NCBI GenBank assembly: GCA_046723645.1
Contig: JBKOUY010000243.1
Location: 1-25,459 of the forward strand
DNA from: DASQUK01 sp046723645
GTDB taxonomy: Bacteria > Actinomycetota > Acidimicrobiia > Acidimicrobiales > VFJN01
Reading direction: 5' to 3'
Length of the DNA: 25,459 nucleotides
Positions 16,277 through 23,612 of this stretch are shown here, piece after piece. The notes under the pieces were generated by a model that worked only from the letters and a program-made list of their open reading frames with translations, was not told the DNA's origin and ran no database searches. Positions within the stretch are counted from its first letter, which is position 1; each line of letters begins with the position of its first letter. The position numbers and the translations under genes were made by a program.

Positions 16277-18025
16277 ATGCACGACCTCGTCATCCGCAAC
16301 GGCCAGGTGGTCGACGGCTCCGGCGCCGCGGCTTTGCCGGCCGACGTGGCGATCGATGGCGACCGCATCGTCACGGTGGGATCCGTGGACGGCGGTGGCC
16401 GCCGGGTGATCGACGCCGACGGGCTGGTCGTGACGCCCGGCTTCGTCGACATCCACACCCACTACGACGGCCAGGCGACATGGGATCCGGAGGTGTCGCC
16501 GTCCAGCTGGCACGGCGTCACGACCGTGGTGATGGGCAACTGCGGCGTGGGCTTCGCGCCGGCGCACCCCGACCGTCACGACTGGCTGATCCAGCTCATG
16601 GAGGGCGTCGAGGACATCCCCGGCACCGCGCTGGCCGAGGGCATCACCTGGAACTGGGAGACGTTCCCCGAATACCTCGACGAGCTCGACCGCCTGCCCC
16701 GGGTGCTGGACGTCAGCGCGCTGGTGCCGCACGGTTCGGTGCGGGCCTACGTGATGGGCGACCGGGGCGCTGCGAACGCCGAGGCCACCGCCGACGAGAT
16801 CGGCGCCATGGCCGCCCTCGTGCGGGACGCGATGGCGGCCGGCGCCATGGGCTTCTCTACCACCCGGACGATCATCCACCGCGCCAAAGACGGCGAGCTG
16901 GCGGCCGGCACGACGGCGTCGCCGGACGAGCTGATCGGCATCGGTCGCGCCCTGTCATCGGCCGGGGCCCGGGCACCGGGCGGGCCGGCGATCCCCGGCG
17001 TCTTCGAGCTGGCCAGCGACATGGTCGACCCCGAGGCCGAGCTGGCCTGGATGACCGAGCTGTCGCGCGGCACCGGCTGCCGGATCACGTTCGGCATCGG
17101 GCAGGACCACATGCGTCCCGACCACTGGCGCACGGTGCTCGGCCTGGTCCGCCGGGCCAACGCCGCCGGCGGCCACATCGTCCCGCAGGCCGGCGGGCGA
17201 TCGACGTCGGTCCTCTTCGGGCTGGAGGCCACCGCCCACCCATTCATGCTCCATGCCGCCTATGCGGGACTGGCCGACCTGCCGTTGCCGGAGCGGGTCG
17301 AGCGCCTCCTGCGGCCCGAGGTCCGGGCCGCGATCGTGGGGGAGACGCTGGACGACGCCGGGGCGGCGGCCTTCATCGCCGACGCCTGGGGCCACATGTT
17401 CCCGCTCGGCGACCCGCCGGAGTACGAGCCGCCACCCGACCGCAGCGTCGCCGCCCTGGCCGCACGGCAGGGGCGGTCGCCGGCCGAGGTGGGCTACGAC
17501 CTGCTGCTCGAGCGCGACGGCCGGGCGCTGCTGTACATGCCGCTCGGGGGCTACGCCGACGGCGACTTCCGGGCGCTGGCCGAGCTGCTCAGCCAGCCGG
17601 ACGTGGTGCTCGGGCTGGGCGACGGGGGCGCCCACTGCGGCCTGTTGTGCGACGCCAGCGTTCCCACCTACATGCTCAGCCACTGGGCCCGCGAGCGCAG
17701 CCGGGGCGAGCGCCTGCCGCTCGAGCTGGCCGTCAACCTGCAGACACAGCGGACGGCGGCGTTGTTCGGTTTCGAGGACCGCGGCCTGGTGGCGCCCGGA
17801 TACCTGGCCGACGTCAACGTCATCGATGCCGACCGGGTGGCGAGCGCGGCGCCCGAGATGGTCTACGACCTGCCCGCGGGCGGGCGCCGGCTGGTCCAGC
17901 AGGCCAGGGGCTACATCGCCACCATCAAGCGCGGTGTCGTGGTGCGCGAGCACGACGAATCGACCGGCGAACGTCCCGGGCGGCTGGTGCGCGGGCCGCA
18001 GCCGGCGCCGACGGCCCCACCCTGA
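16277..18025 (+). CDS. Amidohydrolase, N-acyl-D-amino-acid deacylase (D-aminoacylase) family
   Basis: 582 aa, metal-dependent hydrolase of the amidohydrolase superfamily. It starts with the typical DLVIRNGQVVDGSG, has the metal motif VDIHTHYDGQ (His60, His62), the D-aminoacylase Cys89 in VMGNCGVGFAP, and a late LGLGDGGAHCGLLCD with the catalytic Asp, then RGLVAPGYLADVNVID. In place of the usual His-Leu-Lys strand of D-aminoacylases it reads TFGIGQDHMRPDHW. It probably cleaves an amide or related bond of an unknown substrate, not necessarily a D-amino acid. ATG 16277 is chosen because the family begins there; the longer frame upstream lies over the previous gene. Confidence 0.87.
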   Translation: MHDLVIRNGQVVDGSGAAALPADVAIDGDRIVTVGSVDGGGRRVIDADGLVVTPGFVDIHTHYDGQATWDPEVSPSSWHGVTTVVMGNCGVGFAPAHPDRHDWLIQLMEGVEDIPGTALAEGITWNWETFPEYLDELDRLPRVLDVSALVPHGSVRAYVMGDRGAANAEATADEIGAMAALVRDAMAAGAMGFSTTRTIIHRAKDGELAAGTTASPDELIGIGRALSSAGARAPGGPAIPGVFELASDMVDPEAELAWMTELSRGTGCRITFGIGQDHMRPDHWRTVLGLVRRANAAGGHIVPQAGGRSTSVLFGLEATAHPFMLHAAYAGLADLPLPERVERLLRPEVRAAIVGETLDDAGAAAFIADAWGHMFPLGDPPEYEPPPDRSVAALAARQGRSPAEVGYDLLLERDGRALLYMPLGGYADGDFRALAELLSQPDVVLGLGDGGAHCGLLCDASVPTYMLSHWARERSRGERLPLELAVNLQTQRTAALFGFEDRGLVAPGYLADVNVIDADRVASAAPEMVYDLPAGGRRLVQQARGYIATIKRGVVVREHDESTGERPGRLVRGPQPAPTAPP

Positions 18026-18050
18026 ACCGGCCCAACGCAGCGGGTTCAGG
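18021..18050. terminator. Bidirectional hairpin between convergent genes
   Basis: CCTGAACC (18021-18028) and GGTTCAGG (18043-18050) form a perfect 8-bp stem with a 14-nt loop. It starts in the stop codon of the amidohydrolase and ends just before the TetR stop. There is no T-run, as is common for actinobacterial terminators. Confidence 0.5.
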
Positions 18051-18055
18051 TGTGG

Positions 18056-18652
18056 TCAGGTCGTGTGCGGGTCGACCAGCACGTGGACGGCTCGGTCAAG
18101 CTCGGCCGTCACCTGGTCGAAGTTGATCCTGCCGTTGGCCCACGCCACCAGCGTCGAGTACCAGACGTGCCCGAGGACGGCCAGAATGTCGGACCGGACC
18201 GCCGGGGCGAGGTCGACGAGGATGCCGCTGGTCATGGCCTGGAGCTGTTGCTGCACCGCGACGGCGCTCTCGCGCACGCCTTCGTCCGACGACGACAGCG
18301 CCCGCACCAGGGCGGCGCTGAGCTTGGGCTGGCGGGACATGGCTCGGCAGGCGCGATGCAGCACGTCGATGAGCTGCTCGGCGGGCGTGTCGCCCCGGGG
18401 CGGCGACTGGGCGACCCGGCTCTGGAGGCGCGCTGTCCACTCCGTCATGGCCGCGGCCAGCAGGTGGTCCTTCGAGGTGAAGTAGCGGTAGATCGTGGCC
18501 AGCGAGACGTTGGCGATGGCGGAGACGTCCCGCATTTGCACGGCGTCGTAGCCACGCTCGGCGCCCAGCTCGAAGGCGGCGTCGATCACCCGGCGCCGCC
18601 GGTCCCGTTGCTCGGCCGTGAGCGTCGCCGCCTGGGTCGCCACCGGGGTCAC
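18056..18652 (-). CDS. TetR-family regulator resembling KstR
   Basis: 198 aa. The N-terminal helix-turn-helix is RRRRVIDAAFELGAERGYDA, VQMRDVSAIANVSLATIYRY and FTSKDHLLAAAM. The GYDAVQMRDV and IYRYFTSK stretches, and a C-terminal part with VWYSTLVAWANGRI, resemble KstR, the mycobacterial repressor of sterol catabolism genes. The ligand here is unknown; KstR itself responds to CoA thioesters of steroid intermediates. The GTG start overlaps the stop of the P450 gene (GTGA), so both are made from one mRNA. Palindromes at 19940 and 20235 are candidate binding sites, which would make it autoregulatory. Confidence 0.9.
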   Translation of the reverse strand: MTPVATQAATLTAEQRDRRRRVIDAAFELGAERGYDAVQMRDVSAIANVSLATIYRYFTSKDHLLAAAMTEWTARLQSRVAQSPPRGDTPAEQLIDVLHRACRAMSRQPKLSAALVRALSSSDEGVRESAVAVQQQLQAMTSGILVDLAPAVRSDILAVLGHVWYSTLVAWANGRINFDQVTAELDRAVHVLVDPHTT

Positions 18653-19902
18653 GCAGTCGGCGCCGCGGCGGGCGCAGGCCGCAGGCGCATGGGCAGGTGC
18701 TTGATGCCGCCGATGAAGTTCGAGCGCAGCCGCTCGGGCTCGCCCCGGGCCTCCAGGTGCGGTACCCGCGCCGCCAGCTCCTCGAACAGCAGCCGGATCT
18801 CCAGGCGGGCCAGCTGCGCGCCCAGGCAGAAGTGGGGCCCACCGCCGCCGAAGGCGATGTGCGGGTTGGGGTCGCGGGTGATGTCGAACGTGAACGGGTC
18901 GGTAAACACGTCCTCGTCGCGGTTGGCGGAGATGTACCAGAGGCTGATCTTCTCGCCGGCCCTGATCGTCTGGCCCCGGACCTCGAAGTCCCGGCGGGCG
19001 TTGCGGCGGAAGAACAGCACCGGCGACGCCCAGCGCAGGATCTCCTCGGTGGCGCCGTGGATGTGCGCCGCCGGGTCGGACACGAGCAGGTCCCACTGGT
19101 CCGGGTTCTCGAGGAACGCGTTCATGCCGTGGGCGATGGCGTTGCGCGTGGTCTCGTTGCCGGCCACCGACAGCAGCATGAAGAACAGGTTGAAGTCCAT
19201 CTCGGTCAAGGTGTCGCCGTCGACCTCGGCGTTGAGCAGCGTGGTGACGATGTCCTCGCGGGGCTCGGCGCGGCGCTTCTCGGCCAGCTGCTGGGCGTAC
19301 ATGAACATCTCGACCTGCGCCTCGGTCACGTGGTCGTCGCTGACCTGGTACTCCGGGTCCTCCGACCCCACCATGCGGTTGGACCAATCGAACAGCTTGA
19401 ACCTGTCCTCCCGCGGCACGCCCAGCAGCTCTGCGATCACCTCCAACGGCAGCTCGGCGGCGACGTCGACGACGAAGTCGCAGTCCCCGCCATCCTTTGC
19501 CAGCACGTCCTCGATGATGTGAACGGTCAGGTCACGGACGTGCGGCTCGAGGGCCCCGATCATCCGGGGCGTGAACCCGCGGTTCACCAGCTTGCGGTAC
19601 CGGGTGTGGCCCGGCGGGTCCATGAACAGCATCATGTTGCCGGCCATCTCGGTGCCGGGCAGCGGCGCCATGGGCCCCTCGAGCATCACCACGCCGCCCA
19701 GCTCCTGCGCCGAGGAGAAGGTGGCGGCGTCGCGGCTGCAGGTGACGATGTCGTCGTACCGGCTGATGACCCAGAAGCCGTCGCCGTCCGGCTCGTCGTG
19801 GTGGAAGACGGGCGCGTTGGCGCGGAGCCACGTGAACCACTCGTGCGGGATCCCCTGCGTGAAGCGATCGCGGTCGAGCAGGTCGATCTCGCCGATGTCC
19901 AC
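18649..19902 (-). CDS. Cytochrome P450, CYP125/CYP142/CYP124-like
   Basis: 417 aa from GTG 19902. The heme-binding loop FGGGGPHFCLGAQLAR carries the proximal Cys (about 359), the I-helix has AGNETTRN (about 247-254), and the ExxR motif is EEILR (about 286-290). The stretches WSNRMVGSEDPEY, VAGNETTRNAI, DPFTFDITRDPNPHIAFGG and ERLRSNFIGGIKHLP closely resemble CYP125, the sterol 27-hydroxylase, and its relatives that oxidise sterol or branched lipid side chains. No ferredoxin or reductase gene is adjacent. GTG 19902 is chosen because GGAGGG lies 7 nt upstream; the longer GTG start at 19947 would put the operator-like box against the start codon. Confidence 0.93.
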   Translation of the reverse strand: MDIGEIDLLDRDRFTQGIPHEWFTWLRANAPVFHHDEPDGDGFWVISRYDDIVTCSRDAATFSSAQELGGVVMLEGPMAPLPGTEMAGNMMLFMDPPGHTRYRKLVNRGFTPRMIGALEPHVRDLTVHIIEDVLAKDGGDCDFVVDVAAELPLEVIAELLGVPREDRFKLFDWSNRMVGSEDPEYQVSDDHVTEAQVEMFMYAQQLAEKRRAEPREDIVTTLLNAEVDGDTLTEMDFNLFFMLLSVAGNETTRNAIAHGMNAFLENPDQWDLLVSDPAAHIHGATEEILRWASPVLFFRRNARRDFEVRGQTIRAGEKISLWYISANRDEDVFTDPFTFDITRDPNPHIAFGGGGPHFCLGAQLARLEIRLLFEELAARVPHLEARGEPERLRSNFIGGIKHLPMRLRPAPAAAPTA

Positions 19903-19939
19903 CGCGGTTCCCTCCGGCTCGGGTGCGCTAGGGCGGAAG

Positions 19940-19953
19940 TAGAACACATTCTC
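19940..19953. promoter_or_regulatory. KstR-like palindrome upstream of the P450/TetR unit
   Basis: TAGAACACATTCTC matches 12 of 14 bases of the palindrome TAGAACACGTTCTA, which fits the published KstR consensus form TnnAACnnGTTnnA. It lies about 38 bp before the P450 start, in the promoter of the unit that encodes the KstR-like TetR protein. Confidence 0.6.
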
Positions 19954-20004
19954 GTCGCGCCAACAACGAGGCCGGCGACGCGGCCGGGGCTTCGGGCTCG
20001 GCCG

Positions 20005-20199
20005 TCAGCGCGTGTCGTCGGTGCCCGGGGTGTCCGGGTCGGCGGCCTCGTTGTTGGCGCCGGCTTCGGTGGTCGGCGCTTGGCTCTCGTCCGGCCGCCG
20101 GCGCCGACCGCCGCCGAACAGCCCGCCGATCGAGCGCATGATGCGGGCCACCGGCTCCGGAAAGATGCCGGGTTCGCCCTCGACGACGTCGCAGCGCAT
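20005..20199 (-). CDS. Hypothetical 64-aa protein
   Basis: 64 codons with nearly all third positions G or C, which supports real coding. The N-terminal part MRCDVVEGEPGIFPEPVARI is followed by a Gly/Arg stretch (GGLFGGGRRRR) and an acidic, Ala/Thr/Asp-rich disordered tail ending TPGTDDTR. No family is recognised. No Shine-Dalgarno is clear, so it might be leaderless. It reads toward the P450 gene and its promoter region holds the second KstR-like palindrome, so it may belong to the same regulon as the divergent amidohydrolase. Confidence 0.55.
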   Translation of the reverse strand: MRCDVVEGEPGIFPEPVARIMRSIGGLFGGGRRRRPDESQAPTTEAGANNEAADPDTPGTDDTR

Positions 20200-20234
20200 G
20201 CAGCCATCGTGCCACGGCGACGCCTGGTTGGCGT

Positions 20235-20248
20235 GAAAACACGTTCTA
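20235..20248. promoter_or_regulatory. KstR-like palindrome in the divergent amidohydrolase promoter
   Basis: GAAAACACGTTCTA matches 12 of 14 bases of TAGAACACGTTCTA and keeps the AACnnGTT core. It lies 46 bp before the amidohydrolase ATG and 35 bp before the divergent 64-aa ORF. With the box at 19940 it defines a likely local TetR regulon. Confidence 0.6.
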
Positions 20249-20294
20249 CATCAAACTGGGGTGGTCGCCAGCCCGTGCCGAGGGGGTCCGACCG

Positions 20295-21551
20295 ATGACT
20301 GTTGCCAACGAGACGGCGGCGCCGGCCGCCGAGGGATCGAGGGCGGCCGACCGCTACACGATCATCTCGGCGGACTGCCACGCCGGCGGCAGCCACAAGC
20401 AGTACCGCGAGTACCTCGACCCCAGGTTTCTCGACGAGTTCGATGCCTGGCGCGCCAAGTACAAGAACCCCTTCCGCGACCTCGGTGACACCCGGCGCTA
20501 CCGCAACTGGGACAACGAGATGCGCAACAGCCAGCAGCTGGCGGACGGCATCGTCGGCGAGGTCATCTTCCCCAACACGGTGCCGCCGTTCTTCCCGAGC
20601 TTCGTACTGTTCGCCCAGCCCCCGAGGCCCGAGGACTACGAGCACCGGCTGGCCGGGATCCGGGCCCACAACCGCTGGCTGGACGACTGGTGCGGCGAGT
20701 TCCCCGAGCGGCGGGCCGGCATCGGGCAGATCTTCCTCAACGACGTCGACGACGCCATCGCCGACGTGCGCTGGATCAAGGAGCACAACCTCCGCGGCGG
20801 CATCCTGCTGCCGAACATCTCGCCTGACGTCGGTTGGGTGAAGCCGCTCTACGACCCGATCTACGACCCGCTGTGGGCGGTGCTCGAGGAGCTGGAGGTG
20901 CCGGTCAACGTCCACGGTGGTACCGGCGTGCCGGACTACGGGCCGTACCCCGTGTCGATGCTGCTCTACATCAACGAGGTGCCGTTCTACTCGCAGCGGC
21001 CGCTGGTGCAGTTCATCCTCTCGGGCATCTTCGAGCGGTTCCCCCGCCTCCGGTTCGTCGTCACCGAGAGCGGCTGTGCCTGGGTGCCGGGCCTGCTCGA
21101 TCGGCTGGACAAGGTCCTGGCGCGCATCCGCAAGACGGGGGCCACCGGGGAGATCCGCTACGGCGCGGAGCACGTGCTCGCGCGCTCGGCGACCGAGTAC
21201 TTCCACCAGAACGTGTGGATGGGCGTGAGTCAGCCGGGGCCGGCCGACGCCGCCGCCCGCGAGAAGATCGGGCTCGATCGCTTCATGTGGGGCAGCGACT
21301 ACCCCCACGACGAGGGCACGTATCCCTACACGCGCGAGCACCTGCGGGCGCTGTTCCACGACACCGACCCCGCCGAGCTGCGCCGGCTCCTGGCCGGCAA
21401 CGTCGCCGATCTGTACGGCTTCGACCTCGACGCCCTCGCGCCGCTGGCGGCGGAGTACGGGCCCACCGTCGACGAGATCGCGACGCCCCTCACCGAGATG
21501 CCCGACGAGCCCAACGAGGCGCTGCTCAACTCGGTCAACAAGTGGCTCTGA
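20295..21551 (+). CDS. Amidohydrolase family 2 protein (ACMSD-like fold)
   Basis: 418 aa, COG2159-type metal-dependent hydrolase or decarboxylase. The first metal motif is ISADCHAGGS (D-C-H in place of the usual D-x-H), then PVNVHGGTG with a further His, FVVTESGCAWVPGLLDRLD, and GSDYPHDEGTYPYTRE with the catalytic Asp. The family includes decarboxylases and hydrolases of aromatic and ring-cleavage acids; the substrate here is unknown. The ATG has GAGGGGG 9 nt upstream. It is divergent from the 64-aa ORF and P450/TetR unit and shares their palindrome, so it likely acts in the same pathway. Confidence 0.9.
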   Translation: MTVANETAAPAAEGSRAADRYTIISADCHAGGSHKQYREYLDPRFLDEFDAWRAKYKNPFRDLGDTRRYRNWDNEMRNSQQLADGIVGEVIFPNTVPPFFPSFVLFAQPPRPEDYEHRLAGIRAHNRWLDDWCGEFPERRAGIGQIFLNDVDDAIADVRWIKEHNLRGGILLPNISPDVGWVKPLYDPIYDPLWAVLEELEVPVNVHGGTGVPDYGPYPVSMLLYINEVPFYSQRPLVQFILSGIFERFPRLRFVVTESGCAWVPGLLDRLDKVLARIRKTGATGEIRYGAEHVLARSATEYFHQNVWMGVSQPGPADAAAREKIGLDRFMWGSDYPHDEGTYPYTREHLRALFHDTDPAELRRLLAGNVADLYGFDLDALAPLAAEYGPTVDEIATPLTEMPDEPNEALLNSVNKWL

Positions 21552-21577
21552 GGCCGCGAGGTCGCGTCAGGCGGCCT
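21551..21577. terminator. Hairpin between convergent genes
   Basis: AGGCCGC (21551-21557) and GCGGCCT (21571-21577) form a perfect 7-bp stem with a 13-nt loop. It spans the 15-bp gap and the stop codons of the convergent amidohydrolase and DUF1206 genes. No T-run is present. Confidence 0.42.
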
Positions 21578-22403
21578 TGCGGTAGTTCGCTTCCGCGATG
21601 CAGTAGATCCCGAATGCGAGCAGGCCGACGGCGATGACCCACAGGAGGGCCTTTCCCCAGTCCTCGTTCGACAGCTCGATCAGGGCGCCAGACGGTCCCT
21701 TGGCGGTCCTCGACTCGAACGCGATCGCAGCCTGGATGAAGAAGTAGCCGATGACGCCCAAGACGAGCGACTTCGCGGTGTAGCCGATCAACCCGAGGCG
21801 GACCACCCACGAGGACCCACGGGTGTCCAGGCGTTCGGCGAACTCCTTCTTGATGACCTGCTTGTGGAAGCTGTACGCGGCGTAGCCGATCACCGCGGCA
21901 CCGAGGATGCCGACCAGCCAGCGCCCCGCCGGCCAGTCGAACAGGGTCGAGGCCGCCTTCTGTGAGCCCTCGTCACCCGACTGTGTATCGCCGGCCGCGT
22001 CGCCGGAACCCGTCCAGTTGTCGACTGTTATCACGAGGGTCGTGATCGCGAGTGCCGTGTAGATCACGCCGAGCACCGCATACTTGACCCGGTCCTTGGG
22101 CGCGCTGCCTTCGACGGGATCGCCCATCAGCACACACAGAAGGCGCCAGACGGCGAGCGCGAACAGCCCGATGGTCAGCGCGACCAGCAAGAACTTGCCA
22201 AATGGCTGCTGCGCCACCCAGGCCACGGCACCCTGGCTGGTGGCGGCCTCGTCCTTCTCGCCCATAGCGGTGCGAATGGCGAGGAAGCCCACGATCGCCG
22301 CCACGACACCCTGCGCCACGAGCCCGAGCCGCCCGATCGGTTCCTTCCAGTCGTGCGTCCTCGCGGCGACTGCCCGCCCGCGACCACCGGCAGCGACCGT
22401 CAT
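21567..22403 (-). CDS. DUF1206 membrane protein
   Basis: 278 aa with six hydrophobic segments arranged as three repeats of a two-span unit, as in DUF1206. Each repeat has a Gly-rich start such as RLGLVAQGVVAAIVGFLAIR, RVKYAVLGVIYTALAITTLV or RLGLIGYTAKSLVLGVIGYF, and the second spans end near LLVALTIGLFALAVWRLL, GILGAAVIGYAAYSFHK and WVIAVGLLAFGIYCIAEANY. Function is unknown; a cytoplasmic-membrane location is clear. ATG 22403 with GGAGGG 7 nt upstream is preferred to GTG 22430. It uses more A/T-ending codons than its neighbours, which may indicate a separate origin. Confidence 0.85.
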   Translation of the reverse strand: MTVAAGGRGRAVAARTHDWKEPIGRLGLVAQGVVAAIVGFLAIRTAMGEKDEAATSQGAVAWVAQQPFGKFLLVALTIGLFALAVWRLLCVLMGDPVEGSAPKDRVKYAVLGVIYTALAITTLVITVDNWTGSGDAAGDTQSGDEGSQKAASTLFDWPAGRWLVGILGAAVIGYAAYSFHKQVIKKEFAERLDTRGSSWVVRLGLIGYTAKSLVLGVIGYFFIQAAIAFESRTAKGPSGALIELSNEDWGKALLWVIAVGLLAFGIYCIAEANYRKAA

Positions 22404-22445
22404 GGCCTTCCCTCCGGGCGTAGCCTCCACACGGCAGGAGCCTTA

Positions 22446-22464
22446 CCCCCGTGTCCGGCGGGGG
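22446..22464. other. CCCCCG/CGGGGG hairpin before the flavodoxin-like gene
   Basis: A perfect 6-bp GC stem with a 7-nt loop (TGTCCGG) in the 84-bp divergent region, ending 23 bp before the flavodoxin GTG. It would sit in or just before the 5' leader. Its role is unknown. Confidence 0.3.
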
Positions 22465-22487
22465 AGACTCTGGGGTGGACACCGCCT

Positions 22488-22955
22488 GTGACCGGGAAAA
22501 CGCTGCTGATCGTCCACCACACGCCGTCGCCGGCGCTCCACTCGTTGTTCGAGGCGGCGCGGTCCGGCGCGACGGATCCCCAGATCCGCGGCGTCGACGT
22601 GGAGGTGCGCCCCGCGCTCGGGGCGACCGCCGTCGACGTCCTCGAGGCGGACGGCTACCTGCTGGGGACGCCGGCCAACCTCGGCTACATGTCCGGCGCC
22701 CTCAAGCACTTCTTCGACACCGTCTATTACCCGTGCCTGGAGGCCACCGTCGGCCGGCCCTACGGCGTGTACATCCACGGCAACAACGACACCGACGGTG
22801 CCCTCACGGCGATCGAGAAGATCGTGACCGGCCTGCGCTGGCGCGCCGCGCAGGCGCCCGTCGCGGTGATCGGGGCGCCGGCACAGTCCGACCTCGACGC
22901 CTGCTGGGAGCTGGGCGCCGCCGTCGCCGCCGGCCTCTCGCTCGAGGCCGGTTGA
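22488..22955 (+). CDS. Flavodoxin/NAD(P)H-dependent FMN reductase-like protein
   Basis: 155 aa, flavodoxin-like fold. Strand 1 is KTLLIVHHTPSPAL, the phosphate-loop position; it lacks the usual S-x-T-G-N-T. The second FMN-contact loop LLGTPANLGYMSGALKHFFD is typical of the FMN-reductase/flavodoxin-2 group, and GVYIHGNNDTDGALTAIEKI supplies the third. It probably binds FMN and transfers electrons, with partner unknown. The GTG start has only a weak GGGGTGG 9 nt upstream. It is divergent from DUF1206 and converges on the Erm-like gene, 19 bp away. Confidence 0.8.
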   Translation: MTGKTLLIVHHTPSPALHSLFEAARSGATDPQIRGVDVEVRPALGATAVDVLEADGYLLGTPANLGYMSGALKHFFDTVYYPCLEATVGRPYGVYIHGNNDTDGALTAIEKIVTGLRWRAAQAPVAVIGAPAQSDLDACWELGAAVAAGLSLEAG

Positions 22956-22974
22956 CGGCGCGCCGCCCGCCGGC

Positions 22975-23514
22975 TCACGGCCGCCGGCGGATCACGAGGG
23001 TGGTGCAGTCCGCCGTGGCGTGGGGCGTGAATGCCGCACGAGGGATGCGCGGGCCCAGCCCGACCACGTGGTCACGACCCCAGCGGCCGGCTCCGGGCGC
23101 CCCGCCCAGCGCCCACCGCCGCGCGACCCAATGGGGGAGCACGACGTCGGCGGCGACCAGGCGCGAGCCGGGGGCCAGGAGGCGCCGCAGAATCGCGGTC
23201 GTGGCGGCGAACGGTGGGTTCGCCACAACCCGGAACGGGCGGCGCGGCAGCCCGAGGTCGGTGGCGTCGGCGCGCACGACCGTCACCGGGTCGTGCGCGA
23301 ACCGTGCGCGGAGGACGTCGATCCGCTGGGGATGGAGCTCGACGGCGATGACACGCGCGCCGGCCGCGACGAGGGGGGCGGTCAGGGCGCCGTTTCCGGC
23401 GCCGATGTCGACGACGAGATCGCCGGGAGAGACGTGCGCGTCAGCGACGATCCGGTCGGCCCATCGCGGGGAGAGCCGGTGCCATCCCCACCGTGCCTGC
23501 GCGGCGGCGGGCAC
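22975..23514 (-). CDS. Erm/KsgA-family rRNA adenine methyltransferase, short form
   Basis: 179 aa. It starts with ARWGWHRLSPRWADRIV, the family N-terminal helix (where many Erm proteins read QHFL), followed by motif I LVVDIGAGNGALT, acidic VIAVELHPQR, motif with VVRADATDLGLP, and the adenine-methylation motif NPPFA. The known reaction of the family is SAM-dependent methylation of adenine in 23S or 16S rRNA; Erm action gives macrolide-lincosamide-streptogramin resistance. Most Erm and KsgA proteins have 240-290 aa, with a C-terminal helical RNA-binding domain that is mostly absent here, so resistance is not assured. GTG start at 23514; no upstream in-frame extension is convincing. Confidence 0.8.
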   Translation of the reverse strand: MPAAAQARWGWHRLSPRWADRIVADAHVSPGDLVVDIGAGNGALTAPLVAAGARVIAVELHPQRIDVLRARFAHDPVTVVRADATDLGLPRRPFRVVANPPFAATTAILRRLLAPGSRLVAADVVLPHWVARRWALGGAPGAGRWGRDHVVGLGPRIPRAAFTPHATADCTTLVIRRRP

Positions 23515-23612
23515 GACGCACCATCACGAAAACCATCATGCGCCGCACGGTACCGGCGTTCGTCGCGTGGGCCACCAGCAGTTTCTCCCCGCCACCACGG
23601 TGGGCCCGGGCG

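Noticed and set aside
18056..19387. Apparent fusion of an upstream Arg-rich region to the TetR protein
   Set aside because: The extra part is an out-of-frame reading of the P450 gene. The GTGA overlap at 18652 gives the real start.
19903..19947. Longer P450 start at GTG 19947
   Set aside because: It has no ribosome site and would place the start codon in the operator-like palindrome; GTG 19902 has GGAGGG at good spacing.
19686..21359. 557-codon minus-strand frame opposite the amidohydrolase
   Set aside because: No recognisable domain, and it overlaps both the 64-aa ORF and the P450 start in other frames. Treated as a shadow.
22404..22430. GTG 22430 as DUF1206 start
   Set aside because: The GGAGGG ribosome site lies inside this extension and serves ATG 22403.
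23515..23612. Terminator in the gap between the Erm-like gene and the kinase-LLM fusion
   Set aside because: CCACC-AC-GGTGG gives only a 5-bp stem with a 2-nt loop and no T-run; not convincing. Nothing else is seen in this 98-bp gap.
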